Positions 25,662-34,764 of a stretch of 64,000 nucleotides of DNA are shown in pieces. The position numbers and the translations under genes are program-made. Positions within the stretch are counted from its first letter, which is position 1. Each line of letters starts with the position of its first letter. The DNA lies in contig NZ_CP051006.1 of NCBI RefSeq assembly GCF_014673495.1, forward strand, positions 6,200,001-6,264,000, given 5' to 3'. The notes under the pieces are model-generated. The model saw only the letters and a program-made list of their open reading frames with translations. It did not search any database and was not told where the DNA came from. The DNA comes from Streptomyces griseofuscus (GTDB lineage Bacteria > Actinomycetota > Actinomycetes > Streptomycetales > Streptomycetaceae).

Positions 25662-25758
25662 CGGGTCGGCGCTACGGACCGTCCCATTCGGCATCTGTCG
25701 TCACGGCGCGGGCAACCGCCCGCGGCGGCGACGTAATTCGAGGCGAGAGGCCTTCGAC

Positions 25759-26967
25759 GTGGCAGCACCGCAGAACTACCTCGCAGTCATCAAGGTCATC
25801 GGTGTCGGCGGCGGTGGTGTCAATGCCATCAACCGGATGATCGAGGTCGGTCTCAAGGGTGTCGAGTTCATCGCCATCAACACCGACGCACAGGCGCTGT
25901 TGATGAGCGACGCCGACGTCAAGCTGGACGTCGGCAGGGAACTCACCCGCGGACTCGGCGCCGGCGCCAACCCGGCCGTCGGCCGCAAGGCCGCCGAGGA
26001 CCACCGCGAGGAGATCGAGGAGGTCCTCAAGGGGGCCGACATGGTCTTCGTGACCGCCGGTGAAGGCGGCGGCACCGGCACCGGCGGCGCACCCGTCGTG
26101 GCCAACATCGCGCGCTCGCTTGGCGCCCTCACCATCGGCGTGGTCACGCGCCCGTTCACCTTCGAGGGACGGCGCCGCGCGAACCAGGCCGAGGACGGCA
26201 TCGCGGAACTGCGCGAAGAGGTCGACACCCTCATCGTCATTCCGAACGACCGGCTCCTGTCCATCTCGGACCGCCAGGTCTCGGTCCTGGACGCCTTCAA
26301 GTCCGCCGACCAGGTCCTGCTCTCCGGTGTCCAGGGCATCACCGACCTCATCACCACCCCGGGCCTGATCAACCTGGACTTCGCCGACGTGAAGTCGGTC
26401 ATGTCCGAGGCCGGTTCGGCCCTCATGGGCATCGGCTCGGCCCGCGGCGACGACCGCGCGGTGGCCGCCGCCGAGATGGCGATCTCCTCGCCGCTCCTGG
26501 AGGCGTCCATCGACGGCGCCCGGGGCGTGCTGCTCTCCATCTCCGGCGGCTCCGACCTCGGCCTCTTCGAGATCAACGAGGCGGCCCAGCTGGTCAGCGA
26601 GGCCGCCCACCCCGAGGCCAACATCATCTTCGGCGCGGTCATCGACGACGCCCTCGGCGACGAGGTCCGCGTCACCGTGATCGCGGCCGGCTTCGACGGC
26701 GGTCAGCCGCCGGCCCGCCGGGAGAACACCCTGGGCGCGGCCTCCACTTCGGCCCCCGCCCGCCGTGAGGAGCCCACGCCGGTACGGCAGTCCGAGAGCC
26801 GCCCGTCCTTCGGCTCGCTCGGCAGCGTGAAGCCGAAGGAGGAGCCCGAGCCGGCCCCCGAGCCGGTGGCCGACATCCCGGTCGCACCGCCGCTCACCCC
26901 GGCGCCGCGCCCCGCCTACTCGGACAGCGCGGCCGAGGAACTGGACGTCCCGGACTTCCTGAAGTGA
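25759..26967 (+). CDS. ftsZ: Cell division GTPase FtsZ
   Basis: 402 residues from GTG 25759, with GAGAGG upstream. This tubulin homologue forms the Z ring and the sporulation ladders. The nucleotide-binding stretch is IGVGGGGVNAINRM and the tubulin signature GEGGGTGTGGAP is at about residues 101-112. The T7 synergy loop NLDFADVKSVM is intact. A Pro/Glu-rich linker from about residue 315 leads to a short C-terminal peptide ending LDVPDFLK, which docks partners such as SepF. No ftsA gene is present, as expected in actinobacteria. The stop codon overlaps the next gene. Confidence 0.98.
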   Translation: MAAPQNYLAVIKVIGVGGGGVNAINRMIEVGLKGVEFIAINTDAQALLMSDADVKLDVGRELTRGLGAGANPAVGRKAAEDHREEIEEVLKGADMVFVTAGEGGGTGTGGAPVVANIARSLGALTIGVVTRPFTFEGRRRANQAEDGIAELREEVDTLIVIPNDRLLSISDRQVSVLDAFKSADQVLLSGVQGITDLITTPGLINLDFADVKSVMSEAGSALMGIGSARGDDRAVAAAEMAISSPLLEASIDGARGVLLSISGGSDLGLFEINEAAQLVSEAAHPEANIIFGAVIDDALGDEVRVTVIAAGFDGGQPPARRENTLGAASTSAPARREEPTPVRQSESRPSFGSLGSVKPKEEPEPAPEPVADIPVAPPLTPAPRPAYSDSAAEELDVPDFLK

Positions 26968-27692
26968 TAGGTCGGCGCGAGAGCGTGAGCGGCGCGCACT
27001 TCGCCTTCACCGACAGGTGGGGCGGGGTGAGCGCCGCTCCGTATGAGGAGCTGAACCTGGGCGGCGCGGTCGGCGACACGCCCGAGGCGGTGGCGGCCAA
27101 CCGGAAACTGGCCGCCACGTCGCTCGGCCTGGACCCCGCCCGTGTGGTGTGGATGAACCAGGTGCACGGCGCCGAGGTGGCCGTGGTGGACGAGCCCTGG
27201 GGCACCCGTCCGGTGCCGGAGGTCGACGCCCTTGTCACCGCCCGGCGCGGACTCGCCCTCGCGGTCCTCACCGCCGACTGCGTGCCGGTACTGCTCGCCG
27301 ACCCCGTCGCCGGGATCGCCGCCGCGGCCCACGCGGGCCGGCCCGGCATGGTCAAGGGGGTCGTCCCCGCCGCCGTACGGGCCATGGTCGAACTCGGCGC
27401 CGCGCCCGAGCGGATCGCCGCCCGCACCGGACCGGCCGTCTGCGGCCGGTGCTACGAAGTACCCGAGACCATGCGGGCCGAGGTGGCGGCGGTGGAGCCG
27501 ACGGCGCACGCTGAAACCAGCTGGGGCACACCGGCGGTTGACGTGAGCGCCGGAGTGCACGCGCAGCTCGACCGGCTCGGGGTGTGCGACCGGGCGCATT
27601 CGCCGGTGTGCACGCTGGAGTCGGGGGACCACTTCTCATACCGCCGCGACCGCACCACCGGGCGGCTCGCGTCCTATGTCTGGCTGGACTGA
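26964..27692 (+). CDS. pgeF: PgeF/YfiH family protein (peptidoglycan editing or purine nucleoside phosphorylase type)
   Basis: 242 residues from GTG 26964, overlapping the ftsZ stop (GTGA). The family (DUF152, LACC1-like) binds zinc through His/Cys. Visible motifs are VWMNQVHGAEV, VLTADCVPVLLAD and AAHAGRPGM, where most relatives have AHAGWRG. E. coli YfiH is reported to remove wrongly placed L-serine from muropeptide precursors, while other members act as purine nucleoside phosphorylases. The location directly behind ftsZ supports a cell-wall link. Older 'polyphenol oxidase' labels are doubtful. Confidence 0.85.
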   Translation: MIGRRESVSGAHFAFTDRWGGVSAAPYEELNLGGAVGDTPEAVAANRKLAATSLGLDPARVVWMNQVHGAEVAVVDEPWGTRPVPEVDALVTARRGLALAVLTADCVPVLLADPVAGIAAAAHAGRPGMVKGVVPAAVRAMVELGAAPERIAARTGPAVCGRCYEVPETMRAEVAAVEPTAHAETSWGTPAVDVSAGVHAQLDRLGVCDRAHSPVCTLESGDHFSYRRDRTTGRLASYVWLD

Positions 27693-27698
27693 TGGGGA

Positions 27699-28418
27699 AT
27701 GACGGACCGTAAGACCGAACTCGCCGAGAATCTGGCGAATGTGGAGGAGCGCATCGCCCGCGCCTGCGCGACCGCGGGCCGGCGGCGGGAGGAGGTGACC
27801 CTGATCGTGGTCACCAAGACCTACCCGGCGAGCGATGTGCGGATCCTGTCGGAGCTCGGTGTGCGCCATGTCGCCGAGAACCGCGACCAGGACGCCGCGC
27901 CGAAAGCGGCGGCTTGTGCGGATCTGCCCCTGAAGTGGCACTTTGTCGGCCAGTTGCAGACCAACAAGGTGCGTTCCGTGGTCGGTTACGCCGATGTCGT
28001 GCAGTCGATCGACCGCGCACGGCTCGTCACCGCGCTGTCCAAGGAGGCGGCGCGCGCCGGGCGCGAGGTGGGGTGTCTGATCCAGGTCGCGCTCGACGCG
28101 GACGCGAGCGGACGGGGGGAGCGCGGGGGCGTGGCCCCCGAGGGAATCGAAGAGTTGGCCGACCTCGTCGCCGGCTCGCCCGGACTGCGGCTCGACGGAC
28201 TGATGACCGTGGCTCCGCTCACCGGTGAGTACGCGGGACGCGAACAGGCGGCGTTCGAGCGCCTCATGGATTTGTCGACTGACCTGCGCCGAGCCCATCC
28301 GGCTGCAACCATGGTGTCGGCAGGGATGAGTGCGGACCTGGAGCAGGCCGTGGCGGCCGGGGCGACACATGTGCGCGTCGGTACTGCGGTACTCGGTGTC
28401 CGTCCCCGGCTCGGGTAA
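27699..28418 (+). CDS. YggS/PLPBP family pyridoxal phosphate-binding protein
   Basis: 239 residues from ATG 27699, six bases after the previous stop. The PLP lysine lies in LIVVTKTYPASDVR (about residues 37-42). The beta-barrel motifs VAENRDQDA, WHFVGQLQTNK and the C-terminal MVSAGMSADLEQAVAAGATHVRVGTAVLG (quoted in part; phosphate-binding loop) are typical. The family keeps vitamin B6 and amino-acid pools in balance and has no known enzyme activity. A yggS gene between ftsZ and sepF is standard in Gram-positive dcw regions. Confidence 0.92.
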   Translation: MTDRKTELAENLANVEERIARACATAGRRREEVTLIVVTKTYPASDVRILSELGVRHVAENRDQDAAPKAAACADLPLKWHFVGQLQTNKVRSVVGYADVVQSIDRARLVTALSKEAARAGREVGCLIQVALDADASGRGERGGVAPEGIEELADLVAGSPGLRLDGLMTVAPLTGEYAGREQAAFERLMDLSTDLRRAHPAATMVSAGMSADLEQAVAAGATHVRVGTAVLGVRPRLG

Positions 28419-28545
28419 CGTCGCCAGGAAGTCGGACCACAGCAGAAAATATGGTCAGTGTTCGCGAAACGGACACAACGACCGCGTGGATCGCGGGCAC
28501 TTGGCAGTCGTCAGCCGATCCACCACAGAGCGGAGGACTCAGAGC

Positions 28546-29187
28546 ATGGCCGGCGCGATGCGCAAGATGGCGGTCTACCTCGGCCTCGTGGAGGACGATG
28601 GGTACGACGGCCGCGGATTCGACCCCGATGACGATTTCGAGCCCGAGTTGGACCCGGAGCCCGAGCGGGACCACCGGCGGCACGAGCCGCTGCATCAACC
28701 GCATGATGCACATCAGCCCCAAAGGGATGAATCGGTGCGAGTGGTGCAGCCTCCGGCACCCCGTGAACCGGTGTCCCGGGCGGCTTCGCTACCCGCGGAA
28801 TCCGGTCGCCCGGCGCGGATCGCGCCCGTGGCGTCCATCACACAAGAACGTCAGTCCCTGGAGAAGAACGCGCCGGTGATCATGCCCAAGGTCGTGTCGG
28901 AACGAGAGCCTTACCGGATCACCACATTGCACCCACGGACCTACAACGAGGCCCGTACCATCGGGGAACACTTCCGTGAGGGCACCCCGGTGATCATGAA
29001 TCTGACTGAGATGGATGACACAGACGCCAAGCGACTTGTCGACTTTGCGGCCGGTTTGGTGTTTGGTCTTCACGGCAGTATCGAGCGGGTGACGCAGAAG
29101 GTGTTCCTGTTGTCTCCTGCTAACGTCGATGTCACGGCGGAGGACAAGGCCCGCATCGCAGAGGGCGGGTTCTTCAACCAGAGCTGA
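28546..29187 (+). CDS. sepF: Cell division protein SepF
   Basis: 213 residues from ATG 28546, with GGAGG (28532-28536) nine bases upstream. The N-terminus MAGAMRKMAVYLGLVEDD is an amphipathic membrane anchor. A long acidic, Pro/His-rich linker (about residues 20-115) follows. The conserved SepF core starts near TTLHPRTYNEARTIGEHF and includes MNLTEMDDTDAKRLVDFAAG and IERVTQKVFLLSP. SepF tethers FtsZ to the membrane, which matters because ftsA is absent. Confidence 0.95.
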   Translation: MAGAMRKMAVYLGLVEDDGYDGRGFDPDDDFEPELDPEPERDHRRHEPLHQPHDAHQPQRDESVRVVQPPAPREPVSRAASLPAESGRPARIAPVASITQERQSLEKNAPVIMPKVVSEREPYRITTLHPRTYNEARTIGEHFREGTPVIMNLTEMDDTDAKRLVDFAAGLVFGLHGSIERVTQKVFLLSPANVDVTAEDKARIAEGGFFNQS

Positions 29188-29246
29188 GACGCAGACCGGA
29201 CCGCAGTACGCAAGAGCTCGGAACAGGGGAGAGGGAAACACAGGCC

Positions 29247-29537
29247 ATGGGCGTGTTCGCGCAGGTGATCTACATCGCGCTGATGGTGTTTCTCGTCGTG
29301 CTCATCTTCCGGCTGGTCATGGACTACGTCTTCCAGTTCGCCCGCTCATGGCAACCCGGCAAGGCGATGGTGGTCGTACTGGAGGCCACCTACACTGTCA
29401 CCGATCCACCGTTGAAGCTTCTGCGGCGGTTCATTCCGCCGCTGCGTCTCGGGGGCGTGGCGCTCGACCTGTCCTTCTTCGTACTGATGATCATCGTCTA
29501 CATTCTCATCGCCATCGTGCAGAACTTCGTGAGATGA
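29247..29537 (+). CDS. YggT family membrane protein
   Basis: 96 residues from ATG 29247. Two hydrophobic helices (about residues 7-27 and 70-92) flank the conserved YggT loop VTDPPLKLLRRFIPPLRLGG. Members are linked to division gene clusters and membrane stress in many bacteria, but the molecular role is unsettled. It lies between sepF (59-base gap) and divIVA (54-base gap), all co-oriented and probably co-transcribed. Confidence 0.92.
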   Translation: MGVFAQVIYIALMVFLVVLIFRLVMDYVFQFARSWQPGKAMVVVLEATYTVTDPPLKLLRRFIPPLRLGGVALDLSFFVLMIIVYILIAIVQNFVR

Positions 29538-29591
29538 GCGTGTGGACGATCCGGTCTTGCCGACTGCCGATGACTACGTTGAGGTGAAGAG

Positions 29592-30779
29592 ATGCCGTTG
29601 ACCCCCGAGGACGTGCGGAACAAGCAGTTCACGACCGTCCGCCTCCGAGAAGGCTATGACGAGGACGAGGTCGATGCCTTCCTCGATGAGGTCGAAGCCG
29701 AACTGACCCGTCTGCTCCGGGAGAACGAGGACCTGCGCGCGAAGCTGGCTGCCGCCACGCGAGCCGCGGCGCAGAACCAGCAGAACTCCCGAAAGCCTCC
29801 GGAGCAGGAACAGCAGCAGCAGGGCATGCGAGGTCCCGGCGCTCCGGTACCCGCCGGCATATCGGGCCCGCCGCAGCAGCAGATGGGTGGCCCCATGGGT
29901 GGTCCGCCCCAGCTGCCGAGCGGTGCCCCGCAGCTGCCCGCCGGTCCCAGTGGGCAGGGTGGTCCGCAGGGTCCCGGCCCGATGGGCCAGGGTCCGATGG
30001 GACAGGGCCCGATGGGCCAGGGCTCCATGGGTCAGGGTGGCATGGGCCAGGGCGGTATGGGTCAAGGCGGCATGGGCCAGGGCCCGATGGGTGGCCAGCC
30101 GCCCATGCAGCAGCAGATGGGTGGCCCCATGGGTGGCCCGATGGGCGGTCCCATGGGCGGTCCCGGTCAGGGCCCCGGTGGCGACAGCGCCGCCCGTGTC
30201 CTCTCGCTGGCCCAGCAGACCGCCGACCAGGCGATCGCCGAGGCCCGCTCCGAGGCCAACAAGATCGTCGGCGAGGCCCGCAGCCGCGCCGAGGGTCTGG
30301 AGCGTGACGCCCGTGCCAAGGCCGACGCCCTGGAGCGGGACGCGCAGGAGAAGCACCGCGTCGCGATGGGCTCCCTGGAGTCCGCTCGCGCCACGCTGGA
30401 GCGCAAGGTCGAGGACCTGCGCGGCTTCGAACGCGAGTACCGCACGCGCCTGAAGTCGTACCTGGAGTCGCAGCTGCGTCAGCTGGAGACCCAGGCCGAC
30501 GACTCGCTGGCCCCGCCGCGTACCCCGGCCGCCGCGTCCCTGCCGCCGTCCCCGGCGCCTTCGATGGCTCCGGCCGGCGCGAGTGCCCCGTCCTACGGCG
30601 GCAACCAGACGATGGGTGGTTCGCCCGCTCAGACGTCCGGTCCGTCCTACGGCGGTCAGCAGCAGATGACGCCCGCCATGACCCAGCCGATGGCTCCGGT
30701 CCGCCCGCAGGGCCCGTCCCCGATGGGCCAGGCCCCCTCGCCGATGCGCGGTTTCCTGATCGACGAGGACGACAACTGA
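29592..30779 (+). CDS. divIVA: Polar growth determinant DivIVA
   Basis: 395 residues from ATG 29592. The N-terminal membrane-binding domain PLTPEDVRNKQFTTVRLREG leads into a short coiled coil ending near residue 57. Residues 60-195 are a Gln/Gly/Met/Pro-rich insert with seven exact-length MGQG repeats. The second long coiled coil (about residues 197-300, starting ARVLSLAQQTADQAIAEA) drives assembly at hyphal tips. The tail is low-complexity and ends FLIDEDDN. In Streptomyces this protein is essential for tip extension. A strong terminator follows. Confidence 0.96.
   Translation: MPLTPEDVRNKQFTTVRLREGYDEDEVDAFLDEVEAELTRLLRENEDLRAKLAAATRAAAQNQQNSRKPPEQEQQQQGMRGPGAPVPAGISGPPQQQMGGPMGGPPQLPSGAPQLPAGPSGQGGPQGPGPMGQGPMGQGPMGQGSMGQGGMGQGGMGQGGMGQGPMGGQPPMQQQMGGPMGGPMGGPMGGPGQGPGGDSAARVLSLAQQTADQAIAEARSEANKIVGEARSRAEGLERDARAKADALERDAQEKHRVAMGSLESARATLERKVEDLRGFEREYRTRLKSYLESQLRQLETQADDSLAPPRTPAAASLPPSPAPSMAPAGASAPSYGGNQTMGGSPAQTSGPSYGGQQQMTPAMTQPMAPVRPQGPSPMGQAPSPMRGFLIDEDDN
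29982..30086 (+). repeat. Seven 15-bp tandem repeats inside divIVA
   Basis: Seven consecutive in-frame 15-base units encode Met-Gly-Gln-Gly followed by Pro, Ser or Gly. Third-codon positions vary between units (for example GGC/GGT/GGA and CAG/CAA). A related GGPM repeat follows at about 30120-30170. Copy number is likely to differ between strains. Confidence 0.9.
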
Positions 30780-30825
30780 GCGCCGGCCACGGTGAGTAGT
30801 ACGCCATAGGCGTCGGCAACGCTGA

Positions 30826-30861
30826 GAACGCGGCCCCGGACTTCGGTCCGGGGCCGCGTTC
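30826..30861. terminator. Terminator of the dcw/divIVA transcript
   Basis: Perfect 16-bp stem: left arm GAACGCGGCCCCGGAC (30826-30841), TTCG tetraloop, right arm 30846-30861, followed by TTGTGTG. It lies 46 bases after the divIVA stop. Confidence 0.9.
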
Positions 30862-30905
30862 TTGTGTGCGCGGCGCTCTTTCGAACGGGGCGTGTTGAAG
30901 CTTTC

Positions 30906-30925
30906 AGGGGCGCGGGGAACCGCGC
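30906..30925 (+). repeat. Dispersed Streptomyces-type intergenic repeat, copy 2
   Basis: AGGGGCGCGGGGAACCGCGC, the same 20 bases as the minus strand of 6966-6985. It lies in the gap between the convergent divIVA and ileS genes. Confidence 0.6.
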
Positions 30926-30973
30926 ACGACAAGAGTTCCAGGCCGCACCCACCAAGGAAGGCCGCACCCACCA

Positions 30974-31012
30974 AGAAGGGCCCGCCCTCCGAAGTGGAGG
31001 CCGGGCCCTTCT
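30974..31012. terminator. Terminator of ileS
   Basis: Arms of 17 bases (30974-30990 and 30996-31012, core AGAAGGGCCCG) pair with one mismatch around a 5-base loop. It sits 18 bases past the ileS stop on the minus strand and ends in CTTCTT there. Confidence 0.75.
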
Positions 31013-31029
31013 CGAACTACTGGTGGCGC

Positions 31030-34000
31030 CTACGCCTTGCGCAGCCGGAACACCAGGCTCAGACCCTCGTCGCTGAAGGCGTCCCCATAGCTGTCGTCGG
31101 CCTCGCCCTGGGCGAAGTCCGTCGCCAGGACCTCCTCCGCGATCAGCTCGGCATGCTCACCGAGCGCCGCGATCACCGCCGGGTCGGTGGACGTCCACCG
31201 CAGCGCGATCCGGTCCGCGACATCCAGGCCGCTGTTCTTGCGCGCCTCCTGGATGAGCCGGATCGCGTCGCGGGCGAGACCCGCCCGGCGCAGCTCCTCC
31301 GTGATCTCCAGGTCCAGCGCCACCGTCGCACCGGAGTCGGACGCCACCGACCAACCCTCGCGCGGCGTCTCGGTGATGATCACCTCGTCCGGCGCCAGGG
31401 TGATCGTCTCACCGTCGACCTCCACCGAGGCCGTGCCCTGCCGCAGTGCCAGCGACAGCGCGGCGGCGTCGGCTGCGGCGACCGCCTTGGCCACGTCCTG
31501 CACCCGCTTGCCGAACCGCTTGCCCAGCGCACGGAAGTTGGCCTTGGCCGTGGTGTCCACCAGGGAGCCGCCGACCTCGGACAGCGAGGCCAGCGAGGAG
31601 ACGTTCAGCTCCTCCGTGATCTGCGCGTGCAGTTCGCGGTCCAGGGTCTCGAAACCACTCGCCGCGATCAGCGCACGGGACAGCGGCTGACGCGTCTTGA
31701 CGCCCGACTCGGCACGCGTGGCACGGCCCAGCTCCACGAGCCGGCGCACCAGCACCATCTGCCGGGACAGCTCCGGGTCGATCGCACCGAGGTCCGTCTC
31801 CGGCCAGGACGCCAGGTGCACCGACTCCGGCGCGCCCGGGGTGACCGGCGCGATCAGGTCCTGCCACACCCGCTCGGTGATGAACGGGGTGATCGGCGCC
31901 ATCAGCCGGGTGACCGTCTCCAGCACCTCGTGCAGCGTGCGCAGCGCGGCCTTGTCGCCCTGCCAGAAGCGGCGGCGCGAACGGCGGACGTACCAGTTGG
32001 AGAGGTCGTCGACGAACGCGGACAGCAGCTTGCCGGCGCGCTGGGTGTCGTACCCCTCAAGGGCCTGCGTCACCTGGTCGGTGAGCGCGTGCAGTTCGGA
32101 CAGCAGCCAGCGGTCCAGCAGCGGGCGCTCGGCGGGGGCCGGGTCGGCCGCGCTCGGCGCCCAGTTCGACGTACGGGCGTACAACGCCTGGAAGGCGACC
32201 GTGTTCCAGTACGTCAGCAGCGTCTTGCGGACGACCTCCTGGATGGTGCCGTGGCCCACCCGGCGCGCCGCCCAGGGGGAGCCGCCCGCCGCCATGAACC
32301 AGCGCACCGCGTCCGCGCCGTGCTGGTCCATCAGCGGGATCGGCTGGAGGATGTTGCCCAGATGCTTGGACATCTTGCGGCCGTCCTCGGCGAGGATGTG
32401 GCCGAGGCACACGACGTTCTCGTACGAGGACTTGTCGAACACCAGGGTGCCGACGGCCATCAGCGTGTAGAACCAGCCGCGGGTCTGGTCGATGGCCTCT
32501 GAGATGAACTGGGCCGGGTAGCGGCTCTCGAACAGCTCCTTGTTCTTGTACGGGTAGCCCCACTGCGCGAACGGCATCGAACCCGAGTCGTACCAGGCGT
32601 CGATGACCTCCGGCACGCGCGTGGCCGTCTTGCCGCAGCCCTCGTGCGGGCAGGCGAAGGTGAGCGCGTCGATGTACGGGCGGTGCGGGTCGAGCTCGGA
32701 CTGGTCGGTGCCGGTCAGCTCGGACAGTTCGGCGCGGGAGCCGACGCAGGTGAGGTGGTCGTCCTCGCAGCGCCAGATCGGCAGCGGGGTGCCCCAGTAG
32801 CGGTTGCGGGACAGCGCCCAGTCGATGTTGTTGTTCAGCCAGTCGCCGAAGCGGCCGTGCTTGACCGTGTCGGGGAACCAGTTGGTCTTCTCGTTCTCCT
32901 GGATCAGACGGTCCTTGATGGCCGTCGTACGGATGTACCAGGAGGGCTGCGCGTAGTAGAGCAGCGCGGTGTGGCAGCGCCAGCAGTGCGGGTAGCTGTG
33001 CTCGTACGGCAGATGCCGGAAGAGCAGGCCCCGCTGCCCCAGGTCCTCGGTGAGCTGTTCGTCGGCCTTCTTGAAGAAGACGCCGCCGACCAGCGGCACG
33101 TCCTCCTCGAAGGTGCCGTCGGGGCGCACCGGGTTGACGACGGGCAGGCCGTAGGAGCGGCAGACCTTGAGGTCGTCCTCACCGAAGGCGGGGGACTGGT
33201 GGACCAGGCCCGTACCGTCCTCGGTGGTCACGTAGTCGGCGTTCACCACGTAGTGGGCCGGCTCCGGGAACTCGATCAGCTCGAACGGGCGCTGGTAGGT
33301 CCAGCGCTCCATCTCGGCGCCGGTGAAGCTCTGCCCGGTGGGCTCCCAGCCCTCGCCGAGCGCCTTGGCGAGCAGCGGCTCGGCGACGACGACCTTCTCC
33401 TCGCCGTTCGTGGCGACGAGGTAGGTGACCTCCGGGTGGGCGGCGACCGCCGTGTTGGAGACCAGGGTCCAGGGGGTCGTCGTCCACACCAGGAGTGCGG
33501 CCTCGCCGGCCAGCGGGCCGGAGGTGAGCGGGAAGCGGACGTACACCGAGGGGTCGACGACCGTCTCGTAGCCCTGCGCCAGCTCATGGTCGGACAGGCC
33601 GGTGCCGCAGCGGGGGCACCAGGGGGCGACGCGGTGGTCCTGGACCAGCAGGCCCTTGCCGAAGATCTCCTTCAGCGACCACCAGACGGACTCCACGTAC
33701 TCCGGGTCCATGGTCCGGTAGGCGTCGTCCAGGTCGACCCAGTAGCCCATGCGGGTCGTCAGCTCGGCGAAAGCGTCGGTGTGCCGGGTCACGGACTCGC
33801 GGCACTTGTCGTTGAACTCGGCGATGCCGTACGCCTCGATGTCCTGCTTGCCGGAGAAGCCCAGCTCCTTCTCCACGGCCAGCTCCACGGGCAGGCCGTG
33901 GCAGTCCCAGCCGGCCTTGCGGGCCACGTGGTAGCCGCGCATGGTGCGGAAGCGGGGGAAGACGTCCTTGAAGACGCGCGCCTCGATGTGGTGGGCGCCG

Positions 34001-34173
34001 GGCATGCCGTTGGCGGTGGGCGGGCCTTCGTAGAACACCCATTCGGGGCGGCCCTCGGACTGCTCCAGGGTCTTGGCGAAGATCTTCTGCTCACGCCAGA
34101 AGTCGAGCACGGCGTGCTCAAGCGCGGGCAGGTCGACCTGTGCGGGCACCTGGCGGTACGTCGGCGCTGTCAT
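31030..34173 (-). CDS. ileS: Isoleucyl-tRNA synthetase
   Basis: 1047 residues from ATG 34173, with GGAGG at 34184-34188. The HIGH-region is GPPTANGMPGAHHIEARVFKD (quoted in part) near residue 47, and the KMSKS equivalent is DGRKMSKHLGNIL. The editing domain has WTTTPWTLVSNTAVA. The HH-type signature and long C-terminal part match the eukaryote-like class of IleRS that is often mupirocin-tolerant. It charges tRNA-Ile with isoleucine. Expression is almost certainly controlled by the T-box leader in front. The gene is transcribed opposite to its neighbours. Confidence 0.97.
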   Translation of the reverse strand: MTAPTYRQVPAQVDLPALEHAVLDFWREQKIFAKTLEQSEGRPEWVFYEGPPTANGMPGAHHIEARVFKDVFPRFRTMRGYHVARKAGWDCHGLPVELAVEKELGFSGKQDIEAYGIAEFNDKCRESVTRHTDAFAELTTRMGYWVDLDDAYRTMDPEYVESVWWSLKEIFGKGLLVQDHRVAPWCPRCGTGLSDHELAQGYETVVDPSVYVRFPLTSGPLAGEAALLVWTTTPWTLVSNTAVAAHPEVTYLVATNGEEKVVVAEPLLAKALGEGWEPTGQSFTGAEMERWTYQRPFELIEFPEPAHYVVNADYVTTEDGTGLVHQSPAFGEDDLKVCRSYGLPVVNPVRPDGTFEEDVPLVGGVFFKKADEQLTEDLGQRGLLFRHLPYEHSYPHCWRCHTALLYYAQPSWYIRTTAIKDRLIQENEKTNWFPDTVKHGRFGDWLNNNIDWALSRNRYWGTPLPIWRCEDDHLTCVGSRAELSELTGTDQSELDPHRPYIDALTFACPHEGCGKTATRVPEVIDAWYDSGSMPFAQWGYPYKNKELFESRYPAQFISEAIDQTRGWFYTLMAVGTLVFDKSSYENVVCLGHILAEDGRKMSKHLGNILQPIPLMDQHGADAVRWFMAAGGSPWAARRVGHGTIQEVVRKTLLTYWNTVAFQALYARTSNWAPSAADPAPAERPLLDRWLLSELHALTDQVTQALEGYDTQRAGKLLSAFVDDLSNWYVRRSRRRFWQGDKAALRTLHEVLETVTRLMAPITPFITERVWQDLIAPVTPGAPESVHLASWPETDLGAIDPELSRQMVLVRRLVELGRATRAESGVKTRQPLSRALIAASGFETLDRELHAQITEELNVSSLASLSEVGGSLVDTTAKANFRALGKRFGKRVQDVAKAVAAADAAALSLALRQGTASVEVDGETITLAPDEVIITETPREGWSVASDSGATVALDLEITEELRRAGLARDAIRLIQEARKNSGLDVADRIALRWTSTDPAVIAALGEHAELIAEEVLATDFAQGEADDSYGDAFSDEGLSLVFRLRKA

Positions 34174-34440
34174 CTGCGAGCATCCTCCAACGGACTTGCT
34201 GCCTTCCGTCGGAGGGACGAGAGCTTCGATTCGTACGCCGTGTGCGGCGCGCTCCCGCGGTACCACCCTCCTTGGCCCGCCGCCGTGCCTCGGTCGCCGG
34301 TGGGCCCCCTCATTGGGTTCGCGAAACCGGTTCTACTGGCCTGGCCCTGCGGCTGCGGCTTTCTTCCGGCGGCTCCGGGGTGATCTTCACGTCGCGCTCG
34401 CCCCCGGGCTTCCACCGTCCCCGGGTCGCTCTGGGCTGCG
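34174..34440 (-). promoter_or_regulatory. Translational T-box riboswitch of ileS
   Basis: On the minus strand the leader carries the T-box core AGGGTGGTACCGCGG (34269-34255). An isoleucine specifier ATC (34384-34382) lies in the loop context GTGAAGATCACC. The specifier is enclosed by a very short Stem I whose arms include CCCGGGG and CCCCGG. Downstream, CCTCCGACGGA (from 34215) can pair with TCCGTTGGAGG, which contains the Shine-Dalgarno, with one G-U pair. Uncharged tRNA-Ile should free the ribosome site. This is the actinobacterial, translation-type layout. Confidence 0.9.
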
Positions 34441-34764
34441 TACGCCGCTACTCGTCCCCATCCATGCTGCTCGCTGCGCCCAGTGTACGGCGCCGCGCGG
34501 ACAGCGGCCGACCGCTTTTCGGGGGGCCGGTCGGCGGTGGCCCGGTGCGGGTCGCCGGATGCCCCGAATGGCGAGGGTGCGGGGGTGATGCCCGGCGTGG
34601 CGGATTACCCGGCGGGGAGCTGGGCACAACGGATGCAGGCCCGTCGCGCCGGGGGTGCGGCCGGGCGAATCGGGCGGTGTGCCCCGTTGCCGCGGGAGGC
34701 AAGTCGATTTATCGTCCCAGCACGATTCGCGAGCGAGATCACCCTATGTGAAGGGGCCGCGGCC
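34441..34764. other. Divergent upstream region of ileS and the DksA-like gene
   Basis: No gene seen. On the minus strand TACACT (34487-34482) is a likely -10 element for the ileS leader. A 7-base inverted repeat GCCGACC/GGTCGGC spans 34507-34535. The last 80 bases are less GC-rich (around ATTTATCG near 34709) and probably hold the promoter of the plus-strand DksA-like gene. Confidence 0.45.

Noticed and set aside
29574..30974. A 466-codon frame antisense to divIVA
   Set aside because: Gly/Arg/Thr/His-rich repeats are the mirror of the divIVA tandem repeats; no family resemblance.
32644..34383. A 579-codon plus-strand frame antisense to ileS
   Set aside because: Low-complexity Val/Gly/Arg/Leu composition and strong evidence for ileS on the other strand, including its T-box.
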